A DNA stretch of 64,000 nucleotides from Mycobacterium sp. DL592 (GTDB taxonomy: Bacteria > Actinomycetota > Actinomycetes > Mycobacteriales > Mycobacteriaceae). Made by a program: the position numbers and the translations under genes. This document shows, in pieces, positions 15,983 to 27,100 of this stretch. The notes beneath the pieces are model-generated. The model did not search any database, was not told the origin of the DNA, and worked only from the letters and a program-made list of their open reading frames with translations. The stretch is taken from NCBI RefSeq assembly GCF_011694515.1, contig NZ_CP050192.1:1272349-1336348 (forward strand), given 5' to 3'. Position 1 is the first letter of the stretch. Every line of letters starts with the position of its first letter.

Positions 15983-17593
15983 ATGCGTGCGTCCTTGGCT
16001 AACTCGCGTCCGGCGGATGCCGCGTCCACTTCTTTGCTCGATCGGCACGATGTCGCCGAGGCACTCGCCGCTATCCGCAGGCCAGTGGCCGTGGTCGGGT
16101 CAGCACACGGGCCCCGGGCCGTCGTGCTCGACGACTCGGGTTTGCTCACACCGGAGATCATGGGCCAGGACGTGCTGGCTGTCCTGCCGCCGATCTATCC
16201 CGAATGGCTCGGCGAGCGCAGCTTCACGGCCACCCACGGAGTCCGCTTCCCGTATGTGATCGGCGAGATGGCGCGCGGCATCGCCACCCCGCGGATGACC
16301 ATCGAAGGCGTGCGGGCCGGGGTGATGGCCTTCTACGGCAGTGCCGGGCTGGACCTGCCGACCATCGAAGCGGGCGTGCGTGAGATCCAGGATGCGCTCG
16401 GACCCGATTCGGGCGGCTGGGGTGCGAACCTCATCCACAACCTGCACAACGATGCCGTGGAGATGGCCACGGTCGATCTGTTCCATCGGCTCGGAGTTCG
16501 CTACGTTTCAGCCTCGGCGTTCATGAGGCTCACCCCGGCAATCGTGTACTACGCGGTGAAGGGTCTTCGTCGCGGACCGGACGGACAGATCGTGCGCGCC
16601 GGCCACATCTTCGGCAAAGTGTCGCGCGACGAGGTGGCCCGGCAATTCCTCTCTCCTGCACCCGAAGCCATGCTCAGTGCCCTGGTGGCCCAGGGCCGCA
16701 TCACCGCCGAGGAGGCACAGCTCGCCGCCGGCATCCCGATCGCTGAGGACATCACCGCCGAGGCGGACTCCGGCGGGCACACCGACAATCGTGCGCTGAC
16801 GGTCTTGCTGCCCGGACTGATCGCGCTGCGCGACGAGATCGCCGCGGCTCACGGATATTCGGTGCTGCCCCGGGTGGGCGCGGCCGGAGGGCTGGGAACC
16901 CCGGCGTCGGTGGCGGCCGCGTTCGCCGCAGGCGCGGCCTACGTCCTGACCGGGTCGGTGAATCAGTCCGCGGTGGAAAGCGGTCTGGCCGCCGACGCGC
17001 GCAGCCTGCTCGCCCAGGCCGAGGCCACCGACGTGACAATGGCCCCGGCCTCGGACATGTTCGAGATGGGTGTGACGGTGCAGGTGCTCAAGCGCGGCAC
17101 CATGTTCGCCCAGCGCGGCCAGCGGCTGTCGGACTTCTACCGTCGCTACGGCTCCTTCGAGGAAGCCCCCGCCGACGAGGTGCGCAACCTCGAGACCACC
17201 GTGCTCGGCCGTACCGTCGACGACATCTGGCAGGAGACCGAGGCCTTCTTCTCCCGCAGCGACCCGGCGCAGGCCGAACGTGGTCGCACCGACCCCAAAC
17301 ACCGGATGGCTCTGGTCTTCCGCTGGTATCTGTTCATGGGTTCGCAGTGGGCCCGCGACGGCATCACCGAACGGCGTGCCGACTACCAGATCTGGTGCGG
17401 CCCGGCGATGGGTGGCTTCAACGAATGGGTGCGGGGCAGTTTCCTGGAACCGGTGCAGGCGCGCACTGTGCGTCAGATCGCGCTGAACCTGCTCGAGGGT
17501 GCCGCCACCGTCACGCGTGCCGGCCAGTTGCGCACCGCCGGCATCCAGATGCCCCCGTCCGCCTTCGATTACCGTCCCCGCCCACTCGGATAA
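15983..17593 (+). CDS. PfaD-like enoyl reductase of PUFA/polyketide synthases
   Basis: A 536-residue FMN-dependent TIM-barrel protein of the PfaD (nitronate-monooxygenase-like) family, the trans-acting enoyl reductase of polyunsaturated-fatty-acid synthases. Landmarks: PVAVVGSAHGPRAVVLDDSG at the N-terminus; GVMAFYGSAGLDLPTIEAGV; NLIHNLHNDAVE; SASAFMRLTPAIVYYAVKGL; ADSGGHTDNRALTVLLPGLI with the active-site-region SGGHTDNR; GAAGGLGTPASVAAAFAAGAAYVLTGSVNQ binding the FMN phosphate; and the long C-terminal part with WYLFMGSQWARDG typical of PfaD rather than of simple nitronate monooxygenases. Full family length. First gene of an operon with the two megasynthases; in marine pfa operons PfaD is usually last. 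No good Shine-Dalgarno is seen before ATG 15983. Confidence 0.88.
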   Translation: MRASLANSRPADAASTSLLDRHDVAEALAAIRRPVAVVGSAHGPRAVVLDDSGLLTPEIMGQDVLAVLPPIYPEWLGERSFTATHGVRFPYVIGEMARGIATPRMTIEGVRAGVMAFYGSAGLDLPTIEAGVREIQDALGPDSGGWGANLIHNLHNDAVEMATVDLFHRLGVRYVSASAFMRLTPAIVYYAVKGLRRGPDGQIVRAGHIFGKVSRDEVARQFLSPAPEAMLSALVAQGRITAEEAQLAAGIPIAEDITAEADSGGHTDNRALTVLLPGLIALRDEIAAAHGYSVLPRVGAAGGLGTPASVAAAFAAGAAYVLTGSVNQSAVESGLAADARSLLAQAEATDVTMAPASDMFEMGVTVQVLKRGTMFAQRGQRLSDFYRRYGSFEEAPADEVRNLETTVLGRTVDDIWQETEAFFSRSDPAQAERGRTDPKHRMALVFRWYLFMGSQWARDGITERRADYQIWCGPAMGGFNEWVRGSFLEPVQARTVRQIALNLLEGAATVTRAGQLRTAGIQMPPSAFDYRPRPLG

Positions 17594-17635
17594 CTCACTC
17601 ACCCGTTTCGTCCATCTCCTCGGATAAAAGGTGTC

Positions 17636-20600
17636 ATGACAGACCAGCAGCAGAACCCCGTCTCGATTCCCGTCGCCGTCGTAGGTATGACAGCCATCTA
17701 TCCGGGAGAGCCGGGACTGGACGGTTTCTGGCGCACCATCACCGGTGGCCGCGACGCCATCGGGGACGTGCCGCCGTCCCACTGGCTGATCGACGACTAC
17801 TACGACCCGGATCCCAAGGCCACCGACCGGACCTACTGCAAGCGCGGCGGGTTCATCGAGCCGGTGCAGTTCGATCCGGTGAAGTTCGGCTTGCCGCCCA
17901 ACGCGCTGCCGTCCACCGACTCCGCCCAGCTGCTGGCCCTCATCGCCGCGCGCAAGGTGCTCGACGAGGCCATGCGCTCCGGTGTGGAGGTCGACCTCGA
18001 CCGCGTCGACATCGTTCTCGGCGTCGCCTCCACCACCGAACTCGTCGTCCAGATGGGCTCGCGGATGCAGCGCCCGATCTGGCGCAAGGCGCTGCTCGAG
18101 AACGGGCTGTCCGAAGCGGAGGCCGACGAGATCTGCGGCGACATCGCCGACTCCTACCCGTCCTGGCAGGAGAGCACCTTCCCCGGTCTGCTCGGCAACG
18201 TCGTCGCCGGCCGGGTCGCCAACCGGTTGGACCTCGGTGGCAGCAACTTCGTCGTCGACGCCGCCTGCGCCAGCTCGCTGTCCGCGCTGCAGGCCGCTCT
18301 GCACCGGCTGTATCTGCACGAGTCCGACCTGGTGCTGACCGGCGGAGTCGACGCGCTCAACGACGTGATGATGTACATGTGCTTCTCCAAGACGCCGGCG
18401 TTCTCGCCGACGGGTGACTGCCGGCCGTTCTCCGATGCCGCCGACGGCACCATCATCGGCGAGGGTGTGGGCATGCTGGCGCTCAAGCGTCTCAGCGACG
18501 CCGAGCGCGACGGCGACCATATCCACGCGGTGATCCGCGGTCTCGGCTCGTCCTCGGACGGCCGTGCCTCCAGCGTCTACGCCCCGCGCTCGGAAGGTCA
18601 GGCCAAGGCGCTGCGCCGCGCGTACGAGCGCGCCGGTTACGCCCCGGAGACCGTCGAGCTCCTCGAAGCCCACGGCACCGCCACCAAGGCCGGTGACGTC
18701 GCCGAGTTCGCTGGCCTCAAGCAGGTGTTCACCGACTCCTCGGCCCGGATCGCGCTGGGCTCGGTCAAGTCCCAGATCGGCCACACCAAAGCCGCCGCGG
18801 GTGCGGCTGGCCTCATCAAAGCTATTCTGTCGCTGCAGCATTCGACGCTGCCCGGCACGCTGAAGGTGGACCGCCCGAACCCCGCGATGGGCTTGGAGGA
18901 AACCCCCTTCTACGTCAACGCGCAGACCCGCCCGTGGGTGCGACCCGGCGACCAGCCGCGCCGGGCGGCGGTCAGCTCGTTCGGCTTCGGCGGCTCCAAC
19001 TTCCACGTGACGATCGAGGAGTACACCGGCGAGCACCGGGCCAAGCGGCTGCGAGCCCTGCCCAGCGAACTGGTGGTGCTCAGCGCCGCCTCCGGGGCCG
19101 AGCTGGCCACGCGGGCCGCCGACATCGCGGCCGCCGCGCGGACCGGCGAGAGCCTGGCCCGCATCGCCTACGAATCTGCCCGCGACTTCGACGCCGCGCA
19201 CAACGCCCGTGCCGGTCTGGTCGCCGCCGACGTGACGGCGCTGGCGGCGCTGGCCGACAAGCTGAACAAGGCGCTCGCCGACGGCACCGCCGCCACGCTC
19301 AAGGACGCCAACATCTCGGTCGGATTCGGCCCCGCCCGCGAGGGCAAGACCGCCTTCCTGTTCCCGGGTCAGGGCAGCCAGTACGTCGGGATGGGGGCCG
19401 ACCTCGCGCTGGCCTTCCCGGCCGCCGTCGCGGTGTGGGATTCCCTGGACGGCGACCTCGCCGATCTGCACCGCGTGGTGTTCCCCGAGCCGGCCTTCGA
19501 TTCGGCCACCTCGGATGCCCAGCGCGCCGAGCTGACCGCCATGCAGAACGCCCAGCCAGCGATCGCCACCACCAGCCTGGCCCAGCTCGCCCTGCTCGAC
19601 GCGCTCGGGGTACGCGCCGAGGCGGCGGCCGGGCACAGCTTCGGCGAGGTCACCGCACTGGCGGCCGCGGGCGTCCTGCCCACGCAGCGCCTCGTCGACA
19701 CCGCGCGCACCCGCGGGGTGCTGATGGCCGAGGCGGGCCAGGGTCAGGACGGCGCGATGCTGGCGGTGACCGCCAGCGCCGCCGATGTCCGGGCCCTGCT
19801 GGACAGCCAGCCGGAGGCGGCCGCTTCGCTGGTGATCGCTAACGACAACGCGCCCGGCCAGGTGGTGCTGGCCGGCCCGGCCGCCGATATCGCCTGGGCG
19901 GAATCCGCCGCGAAGGCGGCGGGCTGGACGTCGGTGCGGCTGCCGGTGGCGTCGGCGTTCCACTCGCCGATCGTGGCCGCGGCCTCCCAGCCGTTGACGG
20001 CTTACCTCCAGACGATGGAGTTCGGCCAGGCGCAGTTCCCCGTCTACGCCAATGCGACCGCGCAGACCTACGCCGGTGGGGTCGCCGAGCAGCTCGGCGA
20101 CCAGGTACGCCAGCCGGTGCGCTTCCGCGAAATGATCGAAGCGATGGCGCGCGACGGTGTCACCCGCTTCATCGAGGTCGGGCCGAGCCGGGTGCTGACC
20201 AAGCTGGTCGATCAGATCCTCGATGGCACACCGCATCTCGCGGTCGCACTCGATGACCCCAAGGCGGGTGGCCTGCGTGGCTGGCATCGCGGTCTGGCGG
20301 CGCTGGCCGCCGACGGCGTGCGGCTGAACCTGGCCGCCCTCTACGACGACTACGACGAGCCGGCCAAGCATGTGCCGGCGCCCAAGCATGCGGTTCTGGT
20401 AGGAGGAGCCAACGTTGGAAAGCCTTATCCGCCTCTGGACGGCAAGGTCACGATCAAGCCGAAGCGCACTCGCGTGAGCGCGCCCCAGCCGAGCGTGCCG
20501 CAGCCGGTGGCCGCCACACCCGCGCCCGCCCCGGCCGCTGCCCACAACGGTGTACCGGCACCGACTCCTGCGGCAGCGGCGGTCCAGACGATGGCCGCCC

Positions 20601-23600
20601 CGCCTTCGGTGCCGCCGCGCAACGGTGCGCCCGAACCCGCACCGGCGGTGCAGACGGCACCGGCGCCCGCACCGGTTCTGCCGCGCACCGCGACGCCGAC
20701 CCCAGCCGCCGCCCAGGCCCCGTTGTCCAGCGACGCCTGGAGCATCATCGACCGCATCCAGCAGGAGACCGCCCAGCAGCACGAGCGGTATCTCGGCGCG
20801 GTGGCCAACACCCACAAGGCATTCCTGGAGATGTCGGCGCAGATGATGGCCGAGATCGTCGGCGAGCGCTCCGGCGGCCAGCAGGCACTGACGCCCGCAC
20901 CCGTGGTCGTCCACGCATCTGAGCAGGTGGTGCACACGGTGCACACCATCGCCGAGCCACCCGCCGCGGTCGCCGCGCCGGCGCCGGTGGTTGCGCCCGC
21001 TCCGGTGGCCGCGCCCGCTGCAGCCGCGCCCGCACCCGCACTCGCCCCCGCGGCACCGGCGCCGGCACCTGCGGCGCCAGCCCCGGCGGCACCGTCGGTG
21101 GACGCCGGTCAGGTCGTGCTGGCGATCGTCTCGGAGAAGACCGGTTATCCGGCCGACATGCTCGGGCTCGAGATGGAGATGGAGTCCGAGCTCGGGATCG
21201 ATTCGATCAAGCAGGTCGAGATCCTGGCGGCGTTGCAGGCGAAGTTCCCTGGCGCTCCGGAGATTCCGGCTTCGGAGTTGTCGAACCTGCGGACCCTGCA
21301 GGATGTGGTGGATTCGGTCGCCGACTTCGCCTCGGCGGCTCCCGCTGCCGCTGCGCCCGCCGCGGTTGCCGCCCCGGCCGCCCCCGCGGTGGATGCCGGT
21401 GAAGTGGTGCTGGGCATCGTCTCGGAGAAGACGGGCTATCCGGCGGACATGCTGGGCCTGGACATGGAGATGGAGTCCGAGCTCGGGATCGATTCGATCA
21501 AGCAGGTCGAGATCCTGGCCGCACTGCAGGCGAAGTTCCCTGGCGCTCCCGAGATTCCGGCCTCGGAGTTGTCAAACCTGCGCACCTTGCAGGACGTCGT
21601 CGACTCGATCGCCGGCTTCGCCTCCGGTGGTGCAAGCGCCCCCACGGCGCCGGCCGCACCGGTCGCAGCCCCCGCCGCGGCCGCCCCGGTCTCCACCCAG
21701 GACGCCGGTGAGGTTGTGCTCGCGATCGTCTCGGAGAAGACGGGCTATCCCGCGGACATGCTGGGCCTGGACATGGAGATGGAGTCCGAGCTCGGCATCG
21801 ATTCGATCAAGCAGGTCGAGATCCTGGCCGCACTGCAGGCCAAGTTCCCCGGCACACCTGAGATCCCGGCCTCCGAGCTGGCGAACCTGCGCACCTTGCA
21901 GGACGTCGTCGACTCGGTCTCCGGCGCGACGTCCGGTGGTGGCTCCGAACCCGATGCGCCCGTGCACCATTCGGCCCCGGCAACGGTGCCCGCGGGTGGC
22001 CTGGACTGCACTGAGGCGGCCATGCGGGAAGTCCCGCCGACCGGGTTCGCCATGGCGGGCCTGCGCGACGGCGAGGTCTTCATCACCCGGGAGAACGCGG
22101 CCTTCGCCGAGGATCTCGAACGCGTGATGATCAGCCACGGCATCAAGGCCCGCTCTGTGGACGTCGTGCCGCACGAAGCGGCCGCGGTCATCAGCCTGGC
22201 GGCCCTCGGGCCCGTCGGCTCGCCGCAAGACTGCGTCGAGACGCACCTGCGGGCATTCCACGCCGCGCGCAGTGTCGCCAAGAGCTCCTCGCGCTCAAGG
22301 CTTTTCGTGACCATCCAGTCCACCGGGGCGCGCTTCGCCGAAGCGGACACCCCGGTCGGTGTCGCCAGCATCGCCAAGACCGCGGCCTGGGAGTGGCCCA
22401 ACGCCTCGGTGCGCGCCATCGACATCGAAACCCTGGACCCCGAACGCATCGTCGCCGAACTGCTCGCAGGCGGCAGCGGTGTGGAGGTCGCGCTGCGCAA
22501 CGACGGCACCCGGCTGGTCGTCGTCGACGACGTCGACGCCGAGCCCACCGGCGAGACCATCAGCGTCCCCGCCGACGGCGTCGTGGTGGTCACCGGCGGT
22601 GCACGCGGTGTGACCGCACAGTCCGCCCTGGCGTTGGCGGCACGGCACGGGCTGCGCCTGGCACTGCTGGGCCGCACCGCACTGCGGGAGGTCGCCGCCG
22701 ACGAGCCGACGGGTACCACCGCCACGGAGATCGCGACGGCGCTGGCCGCTGCGGCACGCTCCCGCGGCGAGGCGCTGAGCTTGCCGCAGGCCCGGGCCCA
22801 GGCCGAACGTCTACTCGCCGAACGCGAAGTCCGCGCCACCCTGAGTGCCGCTGAGCGCCAAGGCACCCCGGCCAGGTACTTCGCCGCTGACATCAACGAC
22901 ACGGAGTCGCTGCGGACCGTCCTCGACGAGGTGCGCAGCACCGTCGGGCCGATCGTCGGCATCGTCCACGGTGCGGGCGTGCTGGCCGATCGGCGCCTGG
23001 AGGACCTCGACGACGAGCAGTTCGTGCGGGTGTTCAACACCAAGGTGCTCGGGGCCGAGGCGCTGCTGGCGTCGACCGCGTCGGATGATTTGCGATTCAT
23101 CTCGCTGTTCTCCTCCATCGCCGCCCGCGCCGGTAACCCCGGCCAGTGCGCCTACGCCGCGGCCAATGCGGTGTTGGAGTCGATCGCGGCACGCGAGGCG
23201 GCCCGTCGCGGTGACGCGTGCGTGGTGCGTGCCTTCGGCTGGGGCCCGTGGGACGGCGGCATGGTCGACGCCACCCTCAAGAGCCGGTTCCTGGAATCCG
23301 GGGTCGGCGTGATCCCGATCGACGAGGGTGCGCACTTCTTCGCCGAGCACGCCCTGCGGCGCTCGCCGGCGACGGCGATCGTGGTGGCCGCCCCAGCAGA
23401 GGGACGTCTGCGTGCGGCCCGGCTGGACTGGGACGTGTCCACCGACAACCTGCCGGTGCTCGCCGACCATCAGGTCCGCGGCCGGGTCGTGGTTCCGGTG
23501 GTGATCGTGCTCGACGCGATGTTGCGTGCGGTGCGTGGACTGGTGCCGGATGCCTCCCCGGTGATCCGCGACTTCCAGGTGCTCTCCGGTGTCACGTTCG

Positions 23601-24196
23601 CCGAATGCGAGCAGCAGGCACTGACCCTGGACTTCGAGCCGACCGGGTCGGCCTACACCGTCAGTGTGCAGGACCCGGAGGGTCGCAAGCGCTACCGGGC
23701 TGTTCTGGAGACCGAATCGCAGCCTGCACCAAGCATTTCGGTGCCGCACGCCTCCGGTGAGCAGTGGCCGTTCGGTGTCGGCGAGATCTACGGCGGCCCG
23801 CTGTTCCACGGCCCCCGTTTCGCCGCGATCGAGCAACTCGACGCGGTCGGGCCCGCCGGGGCCGGTGCGACGCTGAAGGGCCTCGACGAGCTCGGCTGGC
23901 CCGAAGGGGACTGGGCGATCGATCCCGTCAGTGTCGACGGCGGCCTGCAACTGGGCATCCTGTGGGCGAGTGCGCACGGGCGGCCGCTGGTCCTGCCGGT
24001 GCGCATCGGGCGTGCGGTCTTCCATCAGCCGTTCGGTGAGGGTGGCAGCCTGCGCTGCCGCATCGCCGCCAAGCCGGTCAACGACAAGCGGGTCGACTTC
24101 GACATCGCGCTGGAGACCGCCGACGGCACGCTGGTCGCCGAACTCGAGGCTGTCGAGTTCTACGTCGCAGGCACTGGGGCGGACACGACGGCGTGA
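17636..24196 (+). CDS. PfaA-like iterative polyketide/PUFA synthase, KS-AT-ACP3-KR-DH
   Basis: A 2186-residue megasynthase. KS (about 10-455): catalytic Cys211 in DAACASSL, His in EAHGTATKAGD (about 345) and GHTKAAAG (about 383). AT (about 570-880): FPGQGSQYVGMG and Ser668 in AGHSFGE. Ala/Pro linker with a coiled helix (QQHERYLGAVANTHKAF, about 1050-1065). Three ACPs with LGIDSIK phosphopantetheine serines at 1190, 1287 and 1390. KR (about 1645-1900): TGGARGVT cofactor motif and SLFSSIAARAGNPGQCAYAAAN. A C-terminal hot-dog dehydratase (about 1935-2180) with HxxxGxxxxP from His1945. Order and tandem ACPs are those of PfaA of PUFA synthases, not of mycocerosic-type mycobacterial Pks. It is 42 bases from the PfaD-like gene and overlaps the next gene by GTGA. 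Confidence 0.9.
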   Translation: MTDQQQNPVSIPVAVVGMTAIYPGEPGLDGFWRTITGGRDAIGDVPPSHWLIDDYYDPDPKATDRTYCKRGGFIEPVQFDPVKFGLPPNALPSTDSAQLLALIAARKVLDEAMRSGVEVDLDRVDIVLGVASTTELVVQMGSRMQRPIWRKALLENGLSEAEADEICGDIADSYPSWQESTFPGLLGNVVAGRVANRLDLGGSNFVVDAACASSLSALQAALHRLYLHESDLVLTGGVDALNDVMMYMCFSKTPAFSPTGDCRPFSDAADGTIIGEGVGMLALKRLSDAERDGDHIHAVIRGLGSSSDGRASSVYAPRSEGQAKALRRAYERAGYAPETVELLEAHGTATKAGDVAEFAGLKQVFTDSSARIALGSVKSQIGHTKAAAGAAGLIKAILSLQHSTLPGTLKVDRPNPAMGLEETPFYVNAQTRPWVRPGDQPRRAAVSSFGFGGSNFHVTIEEYTGEHRAKRLRALPSELVVLSAASGAELATRAADIAAAARTGESLARIAYESARDFDAAHNARAGLVAADVTALAALADKLNKALADGTAATLKDANISVGFGPAREGKTAFLFPGQGSQYVGMGADLALAFPAAVAVWDSLDGDLADLHRVVFPEPAFDSATSDAQRAELTAMQNAQPAIATTSLAQLALLDALGVRAEAAAGHSFGEVTALAAAGVLPTQRLVDTARTRGVLMAEAGQGQDGAMLAVTASAADVRALLDSQPEAAASLVIANDNAPGQVVLAGPAADIAWAESAAKAAGWTSVRLPVASAFHSPIVAAASQPLTAYLQTMEFGQAQFPVYANATAQTYAGGVAEQLGDQVRQPVRFREMIEAMARDGVTRFIEVGPSRVLTKLVDQILDGTPHLAVALDDPKAGGLRGWHRGLAALAADGVRLNLAALYDDYDEPAKHVPAPKHAVLVGGANVGKPYPPLDGKVTIKPKRTRVSAPQPSVPQPVAATPAPAPAAAHNGVPAPTPAAAAVQTMAAPPSVPPRNGAPEPAPAVQTAPAPAPVLPRTATPTPAAAQAPLSSDAWSIIDRIQQETAQQHERYLGAVANTHKAFLEMSAQMMAEIVGERSGGQQALTPAPVVVHASEQVVHTVHTIAEPPAAVAAPAPVVAPAPVAAPAAAAPAPALAPAAPAPAPAAPAPAAPSVDAGQVVLAIVSEKTGYPADMLGLEMEMESELGIDSIKQVEILAALQAKFPGAPEIPASELSNLRTLQDVVDSVADFASAAPAAAAPAAVAAPAAPAVDAGEVVLGIVSEKTGYPADMLGLDMEMESELGIDSIKQVEILAALQAKFPGAPEIPASELSNLRTLQDVVDSIAGFASGGASAPTAPAAPVAAPAAAAPVSTQDAGEVVLAIVSEKTGYPADMLGLDMEMESELGIDSIKQVEILAALQAKFPGTPEIPASELANLRTLQDVVDSVSGATSGGGSEPDAPVHHSAPATVPAGGLDCTEAAMREVPPTGFAMAGLRDGEVFITRENAAFAEDLERVMISHGIKARSVDVVPHEAAAVISLAALGPVGSPQDCVETHLRAFHAARSVAKSSSRSRLFVTIQSTGARFAEADTPVGVASIAKTAAWEWPNASVRAIDIETLDPERIVAELLAGGSGVEVALRNDGTRLVVVDDVDAEPTGETISVPADGVVVVTGGARGVTAQSALALAARHGLRLALLGRTALREVAADEPTGTTATEIATALAAAARSRGEALSLPQARAQAERLLAEREVRATLSAAERQGTPARYFAADINDTESLRTVLDEVRSTVGPIVGIVHGAGVLADRRLEDLDDEQFVRVFNTKVLGAEALLASTASDDLRFISLFSSIAARAGNPGQCAYAAANAVLESIAAREAARRGDACVVRAFGWGPWDGGMVDATLKSRFLESGVGVIPIDEGAHFFAEHALRRSPATAIVVAAPAEGRLRAARLDWDVSTDNLPVLADHQVRGRVVVPVVIVLDAMLRAVRGLVPDASPVIRDFQVLSGVTFAECEQQALTLDFEPTGSAYTVSVQDPEGRKRYRAVLETESQPAPSISVPHASGEQWPFGVGEIYGGPLFHGPRFAAIEQLDAVGPAGAGATLKGLDELGWPEGDWAIDPVSVDGGLQLGILWASAHGRPLVLPVRIGRAVFHQPFGEGGSLRCRIAAKPVNDKRVDFDIALETADGTLVAELEAVEFYVAGTGADTTA
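21101..21921 (+). repeat. Three tandem acyl-carrier-protein modules
   Basis: Three copies of an approximately 220-bp ACP unit, about 291 and 309 bp apart, separated by Ala/Pro linkers. Copies are almost identical at DNA level around CTCGGGATCGATTCGATCAA, including synonymous positions, which indicates recent duplication or gene conversion. Each retains the DSIK serine for phosphopantetheine attachment. Confidence 0.9.
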
Positions 24197-27100
24197 GTGG
24201 TTTCGAACCTGTCGCCATCGTCGGGCGCAGCTGCATCCTGCCCGGTGCCGCCACACCGGAGGCGCTGTACGACGCGACCCTCAACGGCCGCTGCCTGCTG
24301 ACGCCCACCCGGCCCGAACACTGGCGGGGCGTGGACCCGGCGGCCCTGCTGGCCAGCGAACAGCCCGGCCTCCGGGTGTCCTCGGCCACCGGTGGCTACA
24401 TCGACGTATCGCCGGACCTCAGTGCGATCGCGGCGCGGATCACCGATTTCGACCGCCTGGACCCGATCTCGCACTGGCTGGCCTACTGCGCTCAGCAGGC
24501 TCTCGGTGCTCCGTCGGCAGCACCGCGGACCGGGCTCATCGTCGGTAACCTGTCCTACCCGTCGGCGGGCAACACCGAGTTCGTCGAGGGCGTCTGGAAC
24601 GGGAACGGCCACACCGATCCGCGCAACCGCTTCTCCTCGGGGCTGCCGGTGCACCTGGTGGCCGGTGCGATGGGGCTGACCGGACCGGCCTTCGCGCTGG
24701 ACGCGGCGTGCGCGTCATCGCTGTATGCGATCAAGCTCGCCTGCGACGCGCTGCACGACGGCGACGCCGACGTGATGCTCGCGGGCGGCGTCAACGGCGC
24801 CGACGATCTGTTCCTGCATCTGGGTTTCACTGCGCTGCAGGCACTTAGCCCCTCGGGCCGGTCGCGGCCGTTCCACACCGATGCCGACGGTCTGGTTCCG
24901 GCGGCAGGCGCGGCGCTGGTCGCCCTTAAACGCCTCGAGGACGCCGAGCAGGCCGGGGACCGGATACTCGGGGTGATCCTGGGCGTCGGCCTGTCCAACG
25001 ACGGGCGCCAGAGCGGCTTCCTGGCCCCTGCGGTCGGGGGGCAGACCCGGGCGATGACGGCCGCCCTGGAGCAGGCGGGCCTGACCCCGTCGGATATCGA
25101 CTACCTGGACTGCCACGCGACCGGCACACCGCTGGGTGATGCCACCGAGTTGCAGAGCATCTTCGCCGCCTACGGCGAGGTGCCGCTGCGGCTCGGGGCG
25201 CTCAAGGGCAACCTCGGTCACACCATCACCGTCTCCGGTGCGGCCAGCCTGATCAACGTGCTCTCGGCGATGCAGGCCGGCACCATCGCGCCTGCCCTGT
25301 GCGAGAAACCCACTGCGGCGCTGGCCGATACACCGTTCACATTGGCGACCACCCCGATGCCGTGGGACGGCGCGGTCAAGCGGGCCGCGGTCAGCAACTT
25401 CGGCTTCGGCGGCAACAACGCCCACCTGATCGTCGAGAGCTATGTGCCCTCGCGCCGCGCGGCGGTGCGCCCGTCGGCGCCCTCGGGTGACATCGTGATC
25501 TGCGGGCTGGGTGTGGTGACCGGCGACGCGCGTGATGTCGAGACATTCCGGCGCCGGGCGCTGGGTCCCGAGGCGCAGCCGACCCCGCTGGACACGGTGG
25601 AGCTCGACCTTGTGCGCCTTGGCTTTCCGCCCAGTGAACTCAAGTCCAGCCTCAGCCAGCAGACCACGATGCTGGCCGCCGCCGGGCACGCGCTCGAGCA
25701 GGTGGGTACCGACCCGGAGCGCACCGGTGTCATCGTCGGAATGGGCTGCGACGCCACGATCGCGCGTCAGCGGCTTCGCGTTCTGCACGCCGACGACCAG
25801 GACTGGCTGACCGCCAACAGCGAGGCGGCGCCGCGTCTGACCGCCGACGGCGTGGTCGGCACCATGCCCAACATCCCGGCGAATCGCATTCACGCACAAC
25901 GGGATTTCCGCGGCTGGGGGTTCACCGTCTCCAGCGAGGAGCTCTCGGCCATCACCGCTCTGCGGATCGGTGTGCGCGCACTGCGGCGCGGTGAACTCGA
26001 CGCCGTGGTGGCAGGGGCGGTGGACATGTGCTGCGAGCCGGCGCACGAGCGGGCCGCCGACGCGGTCGGCGCCGGGGGATGGGAGCCGCACGGTGATGCC
26101 GCGGTGGCGTTCGTCCTCAAGCGGCGCGCCGACGCCGAGGCCGCCGGTGACGACATCATTGCCGTCATCGACACCGACGGGGCGCTGGGCGCTCCGGAGC
26201 CCAATATCGGCGCCGAACGTTTCGGGCGCACCCATGCGGCCAGCGCGGCGATCGAAATCGCTTCGCGTGCAGAGGCATTGCGCGCCCGGGTCCGGGTAGA
26301 CCAGAACGGGGCGCAACCCGCTCCCGGTGGCACCCAGACCTCGATCTGGCTGGAGTCGCTGGGCGGGCGTGCCGACGGTGTCACGTTGTCGGCGGTTGGC
26401 CATCGGCCCCGCCCGCTGGCGCTCGGTGCGGTACCGCTGTGCGAGCGCTACGCGGGTGCGAGCCGTGACGAGGTCATCGGCCGGATGAAGCGCCGCGAGC
26501 CGGGCGGAAGCGGCCCGGTGCGGTGCTCGGTGGTGGCCGATAACGACACTTCGCTGGATACGCTGCGCACGGCGGCGGTCGAACGCCTGGAGCGTGGTGA
26601 GTCGCCGGTGATTCCCGGTGTCGCTTTCGCCGAGGGACCGACGACCGGGGAACTGGCGTTCATGTTCACCGGGGCGGCGGCGGCCTACCCGGGGGCCGGG
26701 CGAGATCTGTTCCTGGCGTGGCCCGAACTCGGTGATGCGCTGGCGGCCCGGCTGTCCGGGGTCGGCGATCTGGCGCGCCCGCTGTACGGCGCCGGGATCA
26801 CCACCCTCGATCCCCGCACCCAGCTGACCGGCTGCGCGCTGGTCTGCCAGGCACATGCGGAGTTCTCTCGCACCGTGCTCGGGCTGGCGCCGACCGCGGC
26901 CATCGGACTTTCGTCGGGGGAGACAAATTCGCTTCTGGCATTTGGGGTCTGGCGTGATCTCGAGGAGATGCTCGGCGAGATCGAAGCATCCGGCATGTAC
27001 GGCGAGCAGCTGACCGGAAGCTGCCGGGTGGCGGCCACCGACTGGGGTCTGGGTGAGCAGGCGGCACCGTGGGAGTGCTGGCGCATCAACGCACCCCGGG

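Noticed and set aside
16508..20944. Very long open frame on the minus strand opposite the PfaD-like and PfaA-like genes
   Set aside because: It is the antisense of strongly supported domains, is rich in Arg/Gly/His as mirror frames of high-GC genes are, and shows no domain of its own.
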